Part shown: piece by piece, positions 60,051 to 64,000 of the stretch | Layout of the letters: each line of letters opens with the position of its first letter | Position numbering within the stretch: the first letter of the stretch is position 1 | Assembly (NCBI GenBank): GCA_050084985.1 | Contig: JBITNC010000001.1 | Span: 69,750,001 to 69,814,000, forward strand | DNA length: 64,000 bases | Reading direction: 5' to 3' | From: Nageia nagi | Taxonomy: Eukaryota; Pinophyta | Notes under the pieces: model-generated | Told to the model about the DNA's origin: nothing | The model's database searches: none | The model's input: only the letters and a program-made list of their open reading frames with translations | Made by a program: the position numbers and the translations under genes

Positions 60051-62170
60051 CCCCCTCCTTCTAGGCCAACCACCCCTACCTCTCATGTCTCTATTCTATC
60101 TAGTCCTTTCATGATTCCTTATCTCATCCTTCTTCCTCTCATCAAGCAACTATGCCTCTTGGTCGCAAATTGGCTAGTGAAATCAAGTCTCATCCTTTAT
60201 TTCAAAATCTTCCTTTCTTTCTCAAAAATTAGTTTATTTATGATCTTGTTGTTCAAGACACTTTAGCATCACTCTTTGACCAATTTATCCTTCAGCACCA
60301 TTTTGATCTAGGCATTCCCCTTTCTTTTTTACTCAAAATGCCCTTCATCCTCATGGTACTTTGCATGTTGATTCTCAACCATTTTTTTTGTACCTTTACC
60401 TCTTGTTGTAATGAATTTAATCATGTATCAACATTTGCAACAAGTGGTATCTCCATTGGCCCTAACCACATACTTACCATCAAGTTCCCCTCCTCTTTCT
60501 TTTAGCACACAAAATGTCATCCCTCATAAAGGATCATCATCTCATCATGCTCAATACATTAGGTCTCTTGGTTCATTAAAGCCTCTTATTATGCAATCTA
60601 GTCCTTTTATTTCTCATGGTCTAGGGCCACATCATAATCTCTCTCCCTTCAAAGTTCCACATCAAAAATAAATTCAACCAGCCCAATTTGCCTATGTTGT
60701 CCCAATCAATTCTTCCCTTTAAACAAGCCAACATGATCTTGTTCAAAATCAAATCCAAGGAAACTTTCAATAGTTGGTATCTTAAGGCATCATCAATCAA
60801 CCTTATCAAGGTGTGAGTATTCCTCCTCTTTATCCTCTTCACCAAGTACATCATCCATCATATAAAAGTCAAAGTCAAGGATATATCAACCAAATGGTCA
60901 ATAATAAGGTCAATTTGTTCCCAATCTAACATGGAATCAACCTTTAGGATAAGGCATGCATCAAGACTATCACCAACCATCCTATCAAGTGAAAAGCATG
61001 GCAAATAAACATCCTTAAGCAATTTATGATGATATTTTGAAGAGATTGCAAGATATGGAATCAAGGATCAATAATAAAAGAAAAATTACCTTATCTTATT
61101 ATTTGATTTGCAATGAACCTATCAACCCCATGGTTCCAATCAGTAATTTCTCTACAAGTTTGAGGTTCCTCAAATAGCCAAGTTCAAAGGGAAAAAAGAT
61201 CCAAGAGATCACTTAAGGCAATTCAAGTATTCTTGCTATCTCATAAGCAATGATGATGTCCTTATGATTAGAACATTTTTTGATGAATTTAGTAGGCTAA
61301 GCCTTGGATTGGTATAACAATTTGCCCCACCATAGCATCTATTCCTTAGAGCAATTACCAAGTATCTTCTTTGACCATTTTACCATCAATATAAGGAAAA
61401 GATCATCTATCACTAACTTATCAAAAATATCCCAATATGATGTTGAGTCTATCAATGATTATGTGGTAAGATGGAGAGTGATTGTAATAGATTTGTTGTA
61501 TTCCTTACCATAAGAAGATTTTGTCAAGATCTTTTGTAAGAGTTTTAACAAGAGCATATATTCCACCTTGTAAATCAAAAAACACAATTCTTTTGAGGAT
61601 GCCTTATCACAAGCAAATCTCATTGAGGAATTCAAGATCTAATTGAGTGACATAAAATTATGCAAGAAAAGTTAAGATAAAAATCAAAAGCATAATGACA
61701 ACTTTCAATCATACCATAAGTAGTAATCAAGTAAACCCTCATACAAAGTTAATCAAACAAATTTGGATTAATCAACCATGCATGAGAAAGAGAAACCCCT
61801 TCATCCAAGTTCAAGAAGAAACTTCACTCCGTTGGGGTAGTCACTATTAAATATCATACTCAAGTTATTACAAGCAAATATTTTGACTTTTCCCTCAATA
61901 AAATAGAATCCAGAGCATCATTAAGATCTTAGTATAACACAAATGAGGTTTGGGATTTTCATAGAAAAAGTGGAAACAATACCAATGGGTTCATATGATT
62001 AAATCATGAGATTTGGATCTTATACATGATGGTAAAGTATCAATAGAAACACCAATCACACCATCTAATCAAAATTTTGAGATCTTCAAAAATCCTTTAC
62101 CTAGTCACAATCAAAGTGTAGCCTCACATGAGAAGGATTACCATGAGGTGGGTCCTCCATCCTCCTATGG
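60051..62170 (+). pseudogene. Gag of element E, diverged Tat type
   Basis: The N-terminal part is Pro/Ser/Gln-rich (60411-60900, for example QQVVSPLALTTYLPSSSPP and HQVHHPSYKSQSQGYINQ). From about 61100 it follows the A and B gag: ICNEPINPMVP, FKGKKDPRDHLRQFKYS, LDWYNNLPHHSIYSLEQL, FDHFTINIRKRSSITNL and INDYVVRWR. Then come RNFTPLG at 61830, a ruined zinc knuckle (DFHRKSGNNTNGF, near 61950-62000) and NQNFEIFKNPLPSHNQ at about 62070-62115. Frames change often. It lacks the Lys/Glu coiled coil of A and B. Confidence 0.8.
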
Positions 62171-63209
62171 TACCTTTATCAATTGATCCATTGACATTGC
62201 CTCATCATCCTTGACTTTGTCTTATGATTTTTTCTCTAGTGCTATCATATCTTTTCATCATATCATCATCAATTGCATTATGTTATCAATATTGTTTATG
62301 ATCCTATCATATTAGGAGTCGATACTAAAGCTTACTCCTCTTTTGCAATCATCCAATAGTGTATATTATAGGGTAGGACATCAATAACTTATCTCCCATC
62401 ACCATCATATCTTATCCCTATCATTATTTTTGATAGCATTAGTCTTGTCTCTTCTCTTGTATGACATGCATCCTTGTCACACTATTTTGTCATTGTGTCA
62501 TCACCTTTATTTCATTTGTTTTGTACCCATTTTCCTCATATTTATCCTTATGTATCTTCCCCTTTATTAGTTTTATTTTCTTATGTTGTTCATAATTTTC
62601 CCCTCATATTTATTCTTCTCCACTTTCATCAAGTGTGTCCTCTCATTTATCATCCCAATCATGTCATCATGGGCATATATCTTTGGGGTTCATTTGACTT
62701 AACATCATTATCACTTCCCATGGACCTCATTCCCTAAGAGGAAATAATCATTTATCTGATGTAATTTATATCATTCCTTTGGGATTGATTATATATTGTT
62801 ACTATCATGGTCTCCAAGGGAAACTAATTCTTATGGATCATGTGATAATGTATTAGAGATGGATGAATCTCTTTACTCACTCTACCATCATTAGTAAATC
62901 ATTGAGCAATCATCATTATATCCTTTTATATTTTATTCTCAACACTCATAATTTCTTTTATCTTTTATCTTGATCATATCCATAATAAGAAAATCATTTA
63001 TTATCATAATCATGCCTTTAATATTTATCAATCATCTCTTTGATCTTATCATATTATATCTTTGAGCTTTGGTATCATTATCGATCAACATCTATTTTAT
63101 TGATGATACCTTCATTCTCTCACCAATATCACATTGACATGTTATTATGTTGGTATTAGGTCATATTTCATGACCTTATATTTATCACTTTTGATCATGG
63201 ATATCTTCT
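62171..63209. other. CAT/ATC-rich region after the E gag, nothing recognised
   Basis: Rich in ATCATC, no protease or RT motif found. Could be the eroded continuation of E. Confidence 0.45.
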
Positions 63210-63425
63210 CTTACTTTCTATTTAGCATGGGGAAAGATTCTTATCACTAGGCTTATCATTCTTTTGCTTTCCATTGAGAATGGAGAAAGACCTTGTCAAC
63301 ATATTTCTCTTGCTTTCCATTGAGCATGGTACAAGATATTATTATTAGAAATTTTGCTTTGCATTAAGTATGGGGTAGGATCCTATCATCTTCCTTGCTT
63401 TCCATTGAGCATGGGGAAAAATTAT
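63210..63425 (+). repeat. Irregular repeat of about 40-52 bp, five units
   Basis: CTTTCCATTGAGCATGGGGAAA and variants recur at about 63215, 63267, 63313, 63353 and 63397. Confidence 0.75.
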
Positions 63426-63555
63426 CTTTTGGGTATCTTTATCTTATCTATTTAGGCATCATATGCTTGCATGCTATGGTCCAACACTTGGTAGGTTTGT
63501 GATACTATGCTTGATCACTTCACCCTTTGAATACTAAGGTAAATTAGAATCATAT

Positions 63556-64000
63556 TATTGATTAGTATAGTGTAACCTTAAAGGGTTTGGTTTGGTTATG
63601 TTCTCCACTACCTACAATAGGTAGGTTCTTTGAAAGAGCAGAATGTGGTGGGGATGTGCTTGTGATTCTACTCAATCTTTAGTTTACAGGTTGGTTCTTA
63701 TCTATATTTAAGGTCAAAAGTAATAGGAAATAAATGAAAGGATAAAGAGTTACAAGAAGAGATAAGTAAATAAAAGGAGCTAAAATAAGAAATATACAAC
63801 CCAGTCATTATAGCACAGGTAGCAATCCATGGCCAAGATCAAGAATAGCAAGCTATCTCGCACTTGGGGTCTTGCAATCATAATACACAACCATAATTTG
63901 AAGAAAAAATTTTCACACATAACATCCAAAAAAGCAATAAATAGCCACTTTTTTGCAAGAGGAAAAATCATTGTTTGTTTGTATTATCACATGTGAATAG
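63556..64000 (-). repeat. Third C-family LTR, partial
   Basis: Starts TATTGATTAGTATAGTGTAACC like the LTRs of C (32952, 49990) and continues in parallel to the window end, with the same CTCCACT...GGTAGGTT text. The five bases before it are CATAT. The sequence left of it does not match the C interior, so it is probably the outer edge of another copy reaching right of the window. Confidence 0.85.

Noticed and set aside
62474-62737. + strand hydrophobic frame of 87 codons
   Set aside because: Pro/His/Phe-rich translation of a TCAT-rich stretch; no start context or homologue, so not called a membrane protein gene.

Overview
The window is strongly AT-rich plant nuclear DNA made almost entirely of nested, decayed LTR retrotransposons of the Ty3/gypsy superfamily. 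I see no host gene, tRNA, rRNA or CRISPR array. The depth of nesting, the Tat-type elements with a plant-specific plant mobile domain (PMD) ORF, and LTRs of 0.8-2 kb point to a large, repeat-rich plant genome. The species cannot be read from this window; a gymnosperm is a guess only.

Block 1 (1-32117) is one insertion inside another. Outer element A is on the + strand and its 5' end lies left of the window. It runs 1-2447 (gag) and resumes at 20330-32117 (protease, G-patch-like motif, RT, RNase H, second RNase H, integrase, an extra sense ORF, tandem repeats, an antisense PMD ORF, polypurine tract, 3' LTR). Element B (2448-20329, - strand) is a complete member of the same family with two LTRs of about 830 bp. 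It sits in the protease coding region of A and is flanked by a perfect 5-bp duplication, TATTT. A and B share an unusual plan: gag with a long Lys/Glu-rich coiled coil, Tat-type dual RNase H, an unrecognised sense ORF after integrase, about 145-bp tandem repeats, and a PMD gene in antisense next to the 3' LTR.

Block 2 (32118-51943) holds a fragment of another LTR, then element C (32952-51938, - strand). C has LTRs of about 2 kb, a perfect GAAAC target duplication and unusual LTR ends. Its domain order is gag, protease, RNase H, RT, RNase H, integrase, with a long extra coding region after integrase. Non-autonomous element D (38279-43380, + strand) is inserted in C. D carries only gag and protease, and its whole 3' end (about 465 bp plus the LTR) is present twice.

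Block 3 (51944-64000) is older debris: a - strand Tat-like gag (52290-54870), a + strand RT/RNase H scrap (56574-57180), the 5' part of a + strand element E (LTR, primer site, gag; 57903-62170), an irregular repeat patch, and the start of a third C-family LTR at 63556.

Every coding region carries stops or frameshifts. Many stops in A can be explained by C-to-T or G-to-A changes, as expected for methylated, silenced DNA. All domain calls were made by reading translations, without database searches.
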